Virus record (IMG/VR): IMGVR_UViG_3300010938_000053 | Location: 1 to 51,416 of that record | Length of the DNA stretch: 51,416 bases | Strand: one strand, 5' to 3' | Origin: a virus | Shown: in pieces, positions 13,081 through 21,073 of the stretch | How positions within the stretch are numbered: position 1 is the stretch's first letter | Layout: each line of letters begins with the position of its first letter | Translations under genes and position numbers: made by a program | Notes under the pieces: model-generated | Told to the model about the DNA's origin: nothing | The model's database searches: none | Seen by the model: the letters and a program-made list of their open reading frames with translations, nothing else

Positions 13081-13737
13081 TCAGAAAGGAAGGTGGCAAA
13101 GGGCTTGGTTTTCTGGCAGCCAGTAGGGCGGGCGGATGCCGTACACCGAGCGCGCGTTTGGGTCTGGTAGCGCTCTCATCAAATTGCCGTCTGCATCGTA
13201 TAAGCTGTAATCCTGCTCAGTTTCTTCAATGATAAAACGTTTAACTAAGCCGTAGCCCTGGGATGCTTTCTTGCCGACATGCGTACAATCAGATAACAGA
13301 CTTTCTATTTCGTCTTTTTTGCCAACACAATACCATTTGACGCTTTGTGCGTGTCGGATATAAATATTGTTATGATATTTCTTGTACCGCCCTCTCGATG
13401 TGTCTATTTTCCCAGAAGCGCGAAGGTTGATGTAATCAGAATGTTCTAAATCAAAAGTCTTATTGTAAAAAGCTTTCGTCGTTGCGCACCTGTCAGGCCA
13501 AATACAAAAAGAAGCCTTGTAAATTTCTTCGCCGTTACACAATATTTTTTCGATTGGCAGTTGCGCATCTTTTATTTTTTGCTTTACATCGTCTGTAACG
13601 CATGACGACAAAGTCAATTCTTCTTGCCCGTACTTGTTTTTCAAGTATAATGACAGTATTAAGCTGTCAAACGGCAAATAGAAGTCGCTTGAGCAAACGG
13701 GAGAAGTGAGATGTGCTGTTATGACTAAGTTCTTCAT
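13081..13737 (-). CDS. Csf3-like RAMP protein (Cas5-like, type IV CRISPR)
   Basis: 218 residues. An N-terminal strand LVITAHLTSPV is followed by LPFDSLILSLYL. The glycine-rich loop VGKKASQGYG (154-163) is the RAMP signature. Then EETEQDYSLYDADGNLMRALP and GIRPPYWLPENQALCHLP (about 200-217). The order (N-terminal L-SP, central G-rich loop, D-S and MR-LP, PPYW near the end) matches the type IV Cas5-like protein Csf3 as I know it, which caps the crRNA 5' end in the effector complex. Here there is no csf2 (Cas7), csf4, csf5 or array. It overlaps the methyltransferase stop by ATGA. Assignment is from memory of the family. Confidence 0.6.
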   Translation of the reverse strand: MKNLVITAHLTSPVCSSDFYLPFDSLILSLYLKNKYGQEELTLSSCVTDDVKQKIKDAQLPIEKILCNGEEIYKASFCIWPDRCATTKAFYNKTFDLEHSDYINLRASGKIDTSRGRYKKYHNNIYIRHAQSVKWYCVGKKDEIESLLSDCTHVGKKASQGYGLVKRFIIEETEQDYSLYDADGNLMRALPDPNARSVYGIRPPYWLPENQALCHLPF

Positions 13738-14204
13738 TTCAAAAAAAATGAATAGACAACGCTGCTGTTTTCGCTGCTAAACGTCATTTTAAATGCTTTA
13801 ATATCCTCTCTTGCAACGCATGAAAACAGCTTGTTTTTATCAAATTGATAATATGATACAGTTAAAAAGATAACTGTTTTCTCTAAACAAGAATCCAAAA
13901 CAGCATTAAAAAAAGACCAGTCTACGCGATAAGGGTCAAAATCGACGACGTTACACGAAGCGCACAAATCGACGTGCTCTACACAGTCGCTTTCTATCAG
14001 TGTAACGTTGTCAGATTTGAACGCAAACTTGCCTTTTTTTTGCTCAATGCACGTAACACGTTGTGCAACCTTTGACCACAGATGCGCAGTGATTAAGCCC
14101 GTTCCAGCGAAAAAATCGACAACTCTGTAGGGCTGTTCGACAAAAGAAAGCCCTTGTTGCCGAATCTTTATTTTTTCCTTGAGCGTCGAGTTGTCGGATG
14201 GCAT
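13734..14204 (-). CDS. Small SAM-dependent methyltransferase-like protein
   Basis: 156 residues from ATG 14204, which overlaps the upstream stop as TAATG; the in-frame ATG at 14249 would overlap the previous gene by 46 bases. SAM-binding motif I is VVDFFAGTGLITAHL (about 28-42), with acidic Glu54 after the next strand, Asp73 in ESDC and motif IV VDFDPYR (87-93). DPY in place of DPPY/NPPY resembles proteins with a D-DP[YF] motif such as some tRNA and phage methyltransferases. No target-recognition domain is visible. It lies between the Csf1-like and Csf3-like genes with coupled translation, so the three products may act together. Substrate unknown. Confidence 0.75.
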   Translation of the reverse strand: MPSDNSTLKEKIKIRQQGLSFVEQPYRVVDFFAGTGLITAHLWSKVAQRVTCIEQKKGKFAFKSDNVTLIESDCVEHVDLCASCNVVDFDPYRVDWSFFNAVLDSCLEKTVIFLTVSYYQFDKNKLFSCVAREDIKAFKMTFSSENSSVVYSFFLK

Positions 14205-14602
14205 TATCGAAGGAAAAGATGCCGCTGGCCGCTCTCTGCGATGATGCACACGTCTAAGCTCTTCGACAAGAGCAAATCGAGCATTTCTTCCTTCTTGTCT
14301 TTACCAAGCGCAACCCAACTGTTATCATAAACAAAATGTGAATAGTTGCGAAAGCGTTGTGGCTTGTCTTTTCCCACTTTTTTTGCTATTTCTTCGCTCT
14401 GTTCGTCAAAGCAAAACAATGCCTCATTACTGACTATGTCGCCCTTTTTTAATAAAGCATAGTCAGTAAATGTGTTGCGAACCCATTCGTCGAATTTTAT
14501 TCCCACTGATTCTTTACCTGTCACAACACAAACGCCTCGTTGTTGTCCGTAGGTGGGCTTCGACGAACACTCGTATATGTATTCGCAACAGTGTTTATTC
14601 AT
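14204..14602 (-). CDS. Csf1-like protein (type IV CRISPR), without a clear zinc finger
   Basis: 132 residues from ATG 14602; upstream in-frame ATGs lie beyond the promoter. Residues 21-60 (GVCVVTGKESVGIKFDEWV and NTFTDYALL) and the end (QRFRNYSHFV, IIAESGQRHLFLR) follow the order I recall for Csf1: a CxxC-like knuckle, an FTD motif and a C-terminal SGQ-H element. The second Cys of the usual CxxC is Thr here, and later Cys (C64) has no partner, so zinc binding is doubtful. The TATATTTG box ends only five bases before the ATG, implying a nearly leaderless mRNA. First gene of a three-gene operon. Family assignment tentative. Confidence 0.5.
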   Translation of the reverse strand: MNKHCCEYIYECSSKPTYGQQRGVCVVTGKESVGIKFDEWVRNTFTDYALLKKGDIVSNEALFCFDEQSEEIAKKVGKDKPQRFRNYSHFVYDNSWVALGKDKKEEMLDLLLSKSLDVCIIAESGQRHLFLR

Positions 14603-14606
14603 ACTG

Positions 14607-14639
14607 CAAATATATGTCTGTTTAGACAAAAAAAACAAA
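14607..14639 (-). promoter_or_regulatory. Promoter of the Csf-like operon, near-leaderless
   Basis: -7 box TATATTTG (14607-14614), a 21-base spacer and TTTG (14636-14639) on the minus strand. This is a perfect match to TAnnTTTG. The start codon at 14602 lies within the expected distance of the transcription start, so the message would have almost no leader. No CATTAACAAAT operator is present. Confidence 0.75.
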
Positions 14640-14687
14640 GGCCAGCTCTTTTGCCGGCCAAACATAGTCAATATACGTTCACAAACC

Positions 14688-15086
14688 CTATTTTTTGTTG
14701 AATGCAAGCCCTTTAGTGCTCAACCAACGGAACAAAATGTTGGCTAGTGAAAACACGGCGAGGATAACGCCCTGATAATCCTGGCCAAACAACGAAACAA
14801 AAAAGCGATAAAGGTTTTGAAACACCTCCGCCGGCACGCTGGGCAGAAGAACTAACACAATGTTAGCAATGTATACCCATATGTTCGCGTCTGTTAGCCA
14901 TGCTCTAAGGTCTGGCCTTTTAATAAGGGTGCGAATTGCACCTATAAACGCAATAATCGACACGCCGGCTGCGAACACATTTGTCACGACGTCTGCGCTC
15001 AGTGCAAACAGTCCGCCGACCAACAGCGCAACGTTCAGCCAGAAGTTCGTCGACTGGGTCGAGAACTTAACATTGTTGTTACTCAT
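14688..15086 (-). CDS. Putative holin
   Basis: 132 residues with three to four hydrophobic segments (about 15-35, 38-55, 68-85 and 100-120), a short polar N-terminus and a basic C-terminus. Size and topology fit phage holins. It overlaps the preceding gene by 8 bases. Its distance from the endolysin (44.3 kb) is unusual, and small membrane proteins near the endolysin are alternative holins. Confidence 0.6.
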   Translation of the reverse strand: MSNNNVKFSTQSTNFWLNVALLVGGLFALSADVVTNVFAAGVSIIAFIGAIRTLIKRPDLRAWLTDANIWVYIANIVLVLLPSVPAEVFQNLYRFFVSLFGQDYQGVILAVFSLANILFRWLSTKGLAFNKK

Positions 15087-15426
15087 AAGTTAATTTTTTT
15101 AAACGTTTTAAGATGATGTGTTGATTCGCCTTCAATTCTGCTTTTTCTTGAATGCACTTAATAACAACCAGCTGCAGCGAATCTATCGTCTGATTCATCG
15201 CTGCCAGGTCGCGACGACATTCATTGCGAAGATGTGCCAGCTCCTCCTTGTGATGCAAAGTTAACCTGTCTACTTTTTCGTTTAGCCGAACGACCCAGTA
15301 GCCCAGCGCAACACAAAGCAACAACAACAACATGACAGCAAAGCCCTGCTTAGACGCAGCGCTCCAAAACGCTCGCACAAAGTCCGCTAAGCCCTCATAA
15401 AACGCCTTCATAACTTGCTCTTTCAT
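15079..15426 (-). CDS. Membrane-anchored coiled-coil protein, lysis accessory
   Basis: 115 residues. A hydrophobic segment GFAVMLLLLLCVALGYWVV (about 28-46) is followed by a charged helical region rich in heptads (EKVDRLTLHHKEELAHLRNE to the end). One membrane segment plus a periplasmic coiled coil is the architecture of Rz-like inner-membrane spanins. Its overlap with the putative holin supports a lysis role. No partner outer-membrane lipoprotein with a lipobox was found. Confidence 0.6.
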   Translation of the reverse strand: MKEQVMKAFYEGLADFVRAFWSAASKQGFAVMLLLLLCVALGYWVVRLNEKVDRLTLHHKEELAHLRNECRRDLAAMNQTIDSLQLVVIKCIQEKAELKANQHIILKRLKKLTYE

Positions 15427-15486
15427 GACACAGCGATTTGCTTAATTTTTGAAATCGCCGTGCCAATTTTTTACTACTTTTAAAAA

Positions 15487-15960
15487 TTACATCCTTTTTC
15501 GCCTTGCTTTTAACCATTTCCGTTTTTCTTCGATGGGCTGAGGCTCGAATTCAGGATACTTTTTTAACTCGTCTTTGGCTGTAGGCCTCGTTGCCCTTGA
15601 CTCAGGCGAACAGCTTAACTGAAATATAACAGAGTCACGCAGACAAGTAACTTTCTCTATGTAATAGCTTGTCTCTGTTATTTTTGATTGAAGACTTTTT
15701 AACTGCAATTGCAGCTGCTGCAGATATAGTTGCTTCTGCCTTATCGCTTCGTTCAACTGCGACGTGTCGCGATACAATTCGCCTTGGTAAATGATTTCAG
15801 GGCGCACTTTGCCAGGCCTATAGACTGTGTCTACTCTTACTAAATAGAACGAGTCTACAGCAATGTAGTCAAGCGAGAAAGCAGAAAGCGTAGTGTCTCT
15901 TTCTTGAGGAAACGCCTCTAAAAACACAAGCAGATGAATAAACAACAGTAAGAATTTCAT
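15487..15960 (-). CDS. Secreted coiled-coil protein with Q-rule signal peptide
   Basis: 157 residues. Signal peptide MKFLLLFIHLLVFLEAFP-Q with Gln19 at the likely +1 position. A central Gln/Leu-rich coiled coil (LYLQQLQLQLKSLQSKI, about 79-95) and a basic Pro/Glu-containing tail follow. It lies between the large fibre-like gene and the lysis genes. It could be the outer or periplasmic spanin partner, or a fibre accessory; neither is proven. Confidence 0.65.
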   Translation of the reverse strand: MKFLLLFIHLLVFLEAFPQERDTTLSAFSLDYIAVDSFYLVRVDTVYRPGKVRPEIIYQGELYRDTSQLNEAIRQKQLYLQQLQLQLKSLQSKITETSYYIEKVTCLRDSVIFQLSCSPESRATRPTAKDELKKYPEFEPQPIEEKRKWLKARRKRM

Positions 15961-15969
15961 AAATATGTG

Positions 15970-18900
15970 TTAGTTTGATGTTAACTTATAACCTCGAATA
16001 GTAGAAGTTCCATATACAATGTACGCCCATTCGCCCGCGTTCACAGTGTTGAACGTCGAAGCGTTAGCTTTAGTTACTGATTGCGAAAGCGTTACAACAC
16101 TCGACGCAGATACGTTGTGTATGACGTATTGCCGCCCTGCACATGCGCATGAAGATGCGGTTGGAATAGTCAATGTAACATTAGATGTTCCTGTAAACAC
16201 GACAGTGTGATGTGTCTCGTTCAGCGTCAATGCACTTGTTGTCTCTGTGTAAGCTGTAGCCAAGCTGCCTGCAACTTGAACAGTGCTGTGTATCTGCGCA
16301 GGGTCTGTTTGTCCAAAGCCCGCGCGCACTTTAGAGCTCGCAGTTGTATGAACAAACGTAACTTTCTCATTTGCAGCATCATAGCCTCCAACAGAAAAAG
16401 CTATTCGAGACGTGTTGTTTGTCGAGTTTAAGTTGATGAATCGAAACACGTCATCCGTAAATCGAAAAGATATCGCGCCGCTGTGCGCTGACACTGTCGT
16501 GCCAAAGCCCAGCCTTGTTTCTCCATGTCCTTCTGATTGATACAACAGTGCTGTTAATCCCGCAACACCCGTACCTGTAAGGCCAGACGAACCCACCGTG
16601 AAGCGCGCAGCAGGATTTGAAGCGCCAGCGCCAATGGCGACGTTGCCGCCTCTTGGGTTTATGTGCAAAGGAAAATATATGTTGAATGTGTCGTTGTTTC
16701 TTGCCTGTAACCAAAGCCCGTTCGCTTGTGTCGCCATCGCGCCTATGGCTAACACTTGTTTTGTCGAGTTGCCGGCCGACGTTTCGCCGCCGAACTCGGC
16801 GATGGCATCTGTAGTAGGCGTTATCCCTGTTGTTGGATTAGCCGCAACACCTCTGACAGAAAAATACTGTCGCCAGTTAGTCCCTGCAACATTATATCGC
16901 GAATACCTAAAGTTTAATCTTCTCAACTGCAAATAGAACTCACTCGTTCCACCTTCTATCGCGACATTCTCTAACAGCGTGCCGCCCAGGCGGGCGTTGT
17001 TGTTGTTGACATATAGACCGCTCTCTGCACCTGCAAGTCCACCGCTTGTCGCAGATAGTATGTTGCCCGACAGTGTTAAGTTAGAACCAACCGTTATCGC
17101 CGCCACTTCTCCGTCTGCGTTTCTGCCCATCAGTGTCGTCGCCGTGCCCGTCGACCCTGTGAGCCTCATTGTTCCATCAACAAATAGTCTATGTGTAGAC
17201 GTTGTCGCCGCAGGTCCTAAACCCAAACGACCTCTTAAATGCGAATACACCGTGTCGCCGTTGGGCTGCCAGAGAAAGCGCCCAACAGCGGGCTGATATA
17301 ACCAGCCATGCAATTGTCCTTTCAAACTGATAATGTTTGGGTTAGAGCGTATCATATAAACGTCCTGATTAGATGTTGACGTCTGATTGATTTCGCCTGT
17401 GTGAAATAGATAAGCAAAGTTCCCGCCCGGGTTGACGGGATAATAGCGAGGCGATAGATTTAACAAATTGGCATTAGACGACGTACTTGTTATTGTGTTT
17501 ATAGGATAAAACACTATTTGATTTAATTGTGAAGCGCCACCTACCGGCTCAAGGCGGATTTGTGATTCGGCGGCGAGCTTCAGCGTAAATGTGTCGGCGT
17601 ATATGTTTGACGAGCCGGACACATTGCCCAAAAACAAGCCTTTGTTTGTTGGTCCTTGTGTGATTATCTGTACGCCGTCTGTTGCTGTCACTTGTTTGAT
17701 AGCGAGCTTGTATGGCGAAACAGGCAACGTATTAATTCCTATCCCAATTACATTGTTTGTCAGCATACTTGACGTAACAAGTGTGCTGCCGTTGTATCGA
17801 AGTGTCTGTGCATCAGAGCCCGCCGGCGGCGATATAACGTAAGGGTTTGGCGTTGTACCCGTCCCGGTTACCTGTATGCCGTTGGCGCCCTGCACTTTCG
17901 TCTCACTCCCGTCTCCGCCTGTTGCGTTTATTGTTAAATTTGTTGACGTCGCACTGAGCGTTACGTTTGTTCCTGCTGTTATTGTTACGTCCGCGCCTGA
18001 TGAACTGTTAAGTGTGACAGGTGATGATGTGCCCGAAAAACTTAAGTCTGTTGTTCCTGTATTATCCGCAGCCGGAGCCCATGACGTACCGTTCCACTTG
18101 AGTACCTGCCCGGTAGTTGCACCCTGCTGCGCGATGTCCAGCGGACTTGACAATGTCCCGTTGCCCGATAGCCGAGCCGTCACCTGTGCAACCTGCGTCC
18201 CCCAGTTGTCGCCGGGCAGCGTCACTGTGTTGCCGTTTGATATTGTTAAGTTCTGACCCGCAACACTAAGTGTTTGATTATCACTGTCGTTCGCCGGCTC
18301 CCAAGCCGTACCGTTCCACTTAAGCACCTGACCGTTCGTTGCGCCTTGTTGCGCAATGTCAAGAGGGCTTGACGATGTACCGTTGCCAGATAACCGAGCC
18401 GTTACCTGTGCAACCTGCGTCCCCCAGTTGTCGCCCTGCGCATTGATTATCAGGTTAGTAGACGTTGCGCTCAACGTCACGTTCGTACCTGCTGTAATCG
18501 TCACATCTGCACCCGTCGAGCTGTTTAATGTGACAGGCGACGACGTGCCAGTATACGATAAATCTGTGTTGTCTTTATATTGAGCAAGATTGACAAACTT
18601 AAACGGCTCGTTGTCTTTACTGATAGACAATCGCAAAGTGTCATTTACTATGCTAAACGTATCTATCACTTGAATTTCGTTTGTCGTATCGCCGTCAACT
18701 TCTATTGCGCTTATAATTAGCGTATTTGCCGGACTTTCGTTTAGCGTAATAATACCGCCAGGCGCAATAGTCACGCCTTGGCCGTTTGTTATGTCTATCG
18801 TGTAAGTTGGCCCATCTCCTCCTATTGAAAGGTCTTGATTATCTGTGTTAATTGCGTATTTATTCAAATGCCACCAGGCGCCGTCCCGCCAGCGATATAA

Positions 18901-19203
18901 GCTATCGCAATCGTTGATGACGACATAGCTTTGTTTGTCAACAGGAGTGTAGTTAGGCTTTACACAACCGACAACTCGCTGAATGCGAAATCCTGCTGGT
19001 ATCCAAAAGCCGAAGTCCCTTGAATATTCCCACCAAAACCCTGTTGACGTGTCTATGCCCACCTCTGCGTCGTAACACACGTTAACGGGCATCGTGGGCT
19101 CTACTTTAAAGTAATGAATGCCAGTGCCCTTGGCGCTCTGTGTTTGCGCGAAAATAGATTGACAGAAAAAAACAAGAATAATTAAGATTATTTCTCTGTT
19201 CAT
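15970..19203 (-). CDS. Large secreted tail-fibre-like adhesin with internal repeats
   Basis: 1077 residues. A Sec signal peptide (NREIILIILVFFCQSIFA-Q, cleavage before Gln20) precedes an N-terminal domain of about 110 residues shared with gene 19210-21072 (AEVGIDTSTGFWWEYSRDFG, TPVDKQSYVVIN, DSLYRWRDG). Then come Thr/Ser/Gly-rich beta repeats: SPVTLNSSTGADVTITAG units and two 74-residue modules with GQVLKWNGT-WEPA. The C-terminal third is Ala/Gly/Thr-rich, ending in strands. The architecture is that of receptor-binding fibres, but a signal peptide is unexpected in a virion protein. It could be displayed on the cell surface, or assemble from the periplasm at lysis. Confidence 0.8.
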   Translation of the reverse strand: MNREIILIILVFFCQSIFAQTQSAKGTGIHYFKVEPTMPVNVCYDAEVGIDTSTGFWWEYSRDFGFWIPAGFRIQRVVGCVKPNYTPVDKQSYVVINDCDSLYRWRDGAWWHLNKYAINTDNQDLSIGGDGPTYTIDITNGQGVTIAPGGIITLNESPANTLIISAIEVDGDTTNEIQVIDTFSIVNDTLRLSISKDNEPFKFVNLAQYKDNTDLSYTGTSSPVTLNSSTGADVTITAGTNVTLSATSTNLIINAQGDNWGTQVAQVTARLSGNGTSSSPLDIAQQGATNGQVLKWNGTAWEPANDSDNQTLSVAGQNLTISNGNTVTLPGDNWGTQVAQVTARLSGNGTLSSPLDIAQQGATTGQVLKWNGTSWAPAADNTGTTDLSFSGTSSPVTLNSSSGADVTITAGTNVTLSATSTNLTINATGGDGSETKVQGANGIQVTGTGTTPNPYVISPPAGSDAQTLRYNGSTLVTSSMLTNNVIGIGINTLPVSPYKLAIKQVTATDGVQIITQGPTNKGLFLGNVSGSSNIYADTFTLKLAAESQIRLEPVGGASQLNQIVFYPINTITSTSSNANLLNLSPRYYPVNPGGNFAYLFHTGEINQTSTSNQDVYMIRSNPNIISLKGQLHGWLYQPAVGRFLWQPNGDTVYSHLRGRLGLGPAATTSTHRLFVDGTMRLTGSTGTATTLMGRNADGEVAAITVGSNLTLSGNILSATSGGLAGAESGLYVNNNNARLGGTLLENVAIEGGTSEFYLQLRRLNFRYSRYNVAGTNWRQYFSVRGVAANPTTGITPTTDAIAEFGGETSAGNSTKQVLAIGAMATQANGLWLQARNNDTFNIYFPLHINPRGGNVAIGAGASNPAARFTVGSSGLTGTGVAGLTALLYQSEGHGETRLGFGTTVSAHSGAISFRFTDDVFRFINLNSTNNTSRIAFSVGGYDAANEKVTFVHTTASSKVRAGFGQTDPAQIHSTVQVAGSLATAYTETTSALTLNETHHTVVFTGTSNVTLTIPTASSCACAGRQYVIHNVSASSVVTLSQSVTKANASTFNTVNAGEWAYIVYGTSTIRGYKLTSN
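18070..18435 (-). repeat. Two direct repeats of about 143 bp, 222 bp apart
   Basis: Positions about 18071-18213 and 18293-18435 are highly similar (long identical stretches, including the last 30 bases). They encode the modules with SPLDIAQQGAT and GQVLKWNGT. Related DNA lies at about 20240-20310 and 23535-23605 in other fibre genes, so the module has spread by recombination. Confidence 0.8.
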
Positions 19204-19209
19204 ATTTGT

Positions 19210-21072
19210 TTAATCTATTGCTACCCACTGCAGCCAACTGCCCTGCTGCACAGTTGTGTCTTTGTTCTGTGCAGTGAACTGTGCCCACTGCATGTTCACT
19301 GTTCTGTTTGCCGAGCCCGACACGACAACTGCAGATATGCGCACAAAGCCGTGCTCACTAGTCGCTCCATTTGTCTCGTACGTTCGCATTGTGCCAGACG
19401 CCTGGTTAATCGTATACGAAAAATCAAACACTGCTCCCGTCATGCCTGCCCGAACGAGTGTTGCGCCTGTCGCTTCGATTTGAAACTTTATCTCAGAGCC
19501 GTTGGCGTTTGTCACAAATATGTGATACTCCGCTAAGCAGCGCTTATTCGCAGGGCAAGTAAACGTCAAATGGTCGTCATTTTGAAAGGTGGTACTGTTG
19601 TTGACGATTTCATCTGCATCTTTAAACACAAACGTGGGCGCATTTCCGCCACTCGGACCTGTTGAGGGCGCCCAAGCAGTACCGTTATAACGCAGATAGT
19701 CGCCTGCAGTTGCGCCTGAAAAGTTTATCGACACGTCGCTATCTCCTGTCACAATAGTAAGCTCCCTGTCTGTCGTTAAATTTTCGTTAACTGTTATTCC
19801 TAACGTATTGTCGTTATTGTTGTCTTTAATGTAAAGTGAGCCTGCATTTGCAACTATTGTGCCTCCTGTTATATTCACATTGTTTGCGTTTTGTGTCGCT
19901 ATAGAGCCCAACCCAAGCGTGTTTCGCTGTGCAGCAGCGTCCGCATCGTCGAGCAAAGCTTTGCCCGCTGCCGTCACGTCGCCGCCCATTTTTGCCGTAG
20001 AGACGACGCCGTTGTCTATCGTCCATATGTTACCGCCGCCCGACACCGTGATGTCTCCCTTATCACCATCCGACACACCACCTGACGAACTGATTGTCAG
20101 GTTGTTAGAAGTTGCACTTAGCGTTATGTTTGCGCCTGCAGTTATCGTCACATCTGCACCAGTCGAGCTGTTCAGCGTAACAGGCGATGAAGTACCCGAG
20201 TACGACAAGTCAGTGTTCCCGCCGCCACCCGAGCCAGTTTCATCGTTTGCCGGCGCCCAGGCGGTGCCGTTCCATTTGGGCACCTGGCCGACGGCAGCGC
20301 CGGACTGCGTCAAGTCTGACAAACTGTGTGTGTGCGATATATTTGCTTTGTTGTTTAATTGCGTTTGGATAGAAGAAGTGACGCCGTCCAAATAACCGAA
20401 CTCTGTGTTATCAACAAAGCCGGCGGCAATCTTTGTCGCCGCAATGCCCGAAGCTATTTTTGCATTTGTGACAGCATTGTCTTCAATGCCCGCCGTCGCC
20501 ACCTGGCCAAAGCCCAGCGTCGAGCCCGACCTACGCAACACATGCCCATCTGTCGCAGCAGTGATGTCCGCCACATTGCCCGTGCTGTTCACACTCCTCC
20601 CGACGACAGACAGCCCTGCAGACTGTCTAAACTTGACGTTTGTCACCGTGTTGTCGTTTATCGTCCACGTCGCGCCTGAATTTGTCACAGTAATATCACC
20701 TTTATTTCCATCTGTTATCCAGCGATTTATATGTCGCCAGGAGCCTGCACGATAGAAATACAAACTATCTGCATTGTTGACGACGATAATGCTCTGTTTG
20801 TCAGCTGGTGTGTAGATAGGAGCCGTTGTCGCATTGTGAAGCTGAACGCGATAACCCGCCGCTATCCACCCTAGCGAACGCGAACGCTCATGCCACAGGC
20901 CTGTCGTTGTGTCTATCGCCACCTCTGTGTCAACGTTGACGTTGACCGCATGTGTAGGCGCTCCAGAAGTGTACACAATGCCACCGCCCTTCACAATGCC
21001 TTGCGCAACAGACGTTGCGCTATAAAAAAAACAAACAGAAAAAACAAAAACAACAAAAGCATGCTTGTTCAT
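19210..21072 (-). CDS. Secreted tail-fibre-like adhesin, paralogue of 15970-19203
   Basis: 620 residues. Signal peptide with cleavage before Gln24 (SATSVA-Q). The N-terminal domain is shared with 15970-19203 (EVAIDTTTGLWHERSRSLG, TPADKQSIIVVN, DSLYFYRAG). The middle has SGAAVGQVPKWNGTAWAPAND and SPVTLNSSTGADVTITAG modules. The C-terminal 130 residues form a separate beta-rich domain (NNSTTFQNDDHLTFTCPA near its start), possibly a C1q/TNF-like or carbohydrate-binding jelly roll. It starts 2 bases before the stop of 21074-22201 in the operon order. Role: host adhesion, inferred. Confidence 0.8.
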   Translation of the reverse strand: MNKHAFVVFVFSVCFFYSATSVAQGIVKGGGIVYTSGAPTHAVNVNVDTEVAIDTTTGLWHERSRSLGWIAAGYRVQLHNATTAPIYTPADKQSIIVVNNADSLYFYRAGSWRHINRWITDGNKGDITVTNSGATWTINDNTVTNVKFRQSAGLSVVGRSVNSTGNVADITAATDGHVLRRSGSTLGFGQVATAGIEDNAVTNAKIASGIAATKIAAGFVDNTEFGYLDGVTSSIQTQLNNKANISHTHSLSDLTQSGAAVGQVPKWNGTAWAPANDETGSGGGGNTDLSYSGTSSPVTLNSSTGADVTITAGANITLSATSNNLTISSSGGVSDGDKGDITVSGGGNIWTIDNGVVSTAKMGGDVTAAGKALLDDADAAAQRNTLGLGSIATQNANNVNITGGTIVANAGSLYIKDNNNDNTLGITVNENLTTDRELTIVTGDSDVSINFSGATAGDYLRYNGTAWAPSTGPSGGNAPTFVFKDADEIVNNSTTFQNDDHLTFTCPANKRCLAEYHIFVTNANGSEIKFQIEATGATLVRAGMTGAVFDFSYTINQASGTMRTYETNGATSEHGFVRISAVVVSGSANRTVNMQWAQFTAQNKDTTVQQGSWLQWVAID

Positions 21073-21073
21073 A

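Noticed and set aside
17461-17475. TTAACAAAT inside the large fibre gene as an operator
   Set aside because: A single unit without partner or promoter, within coding sequence; likely chance.
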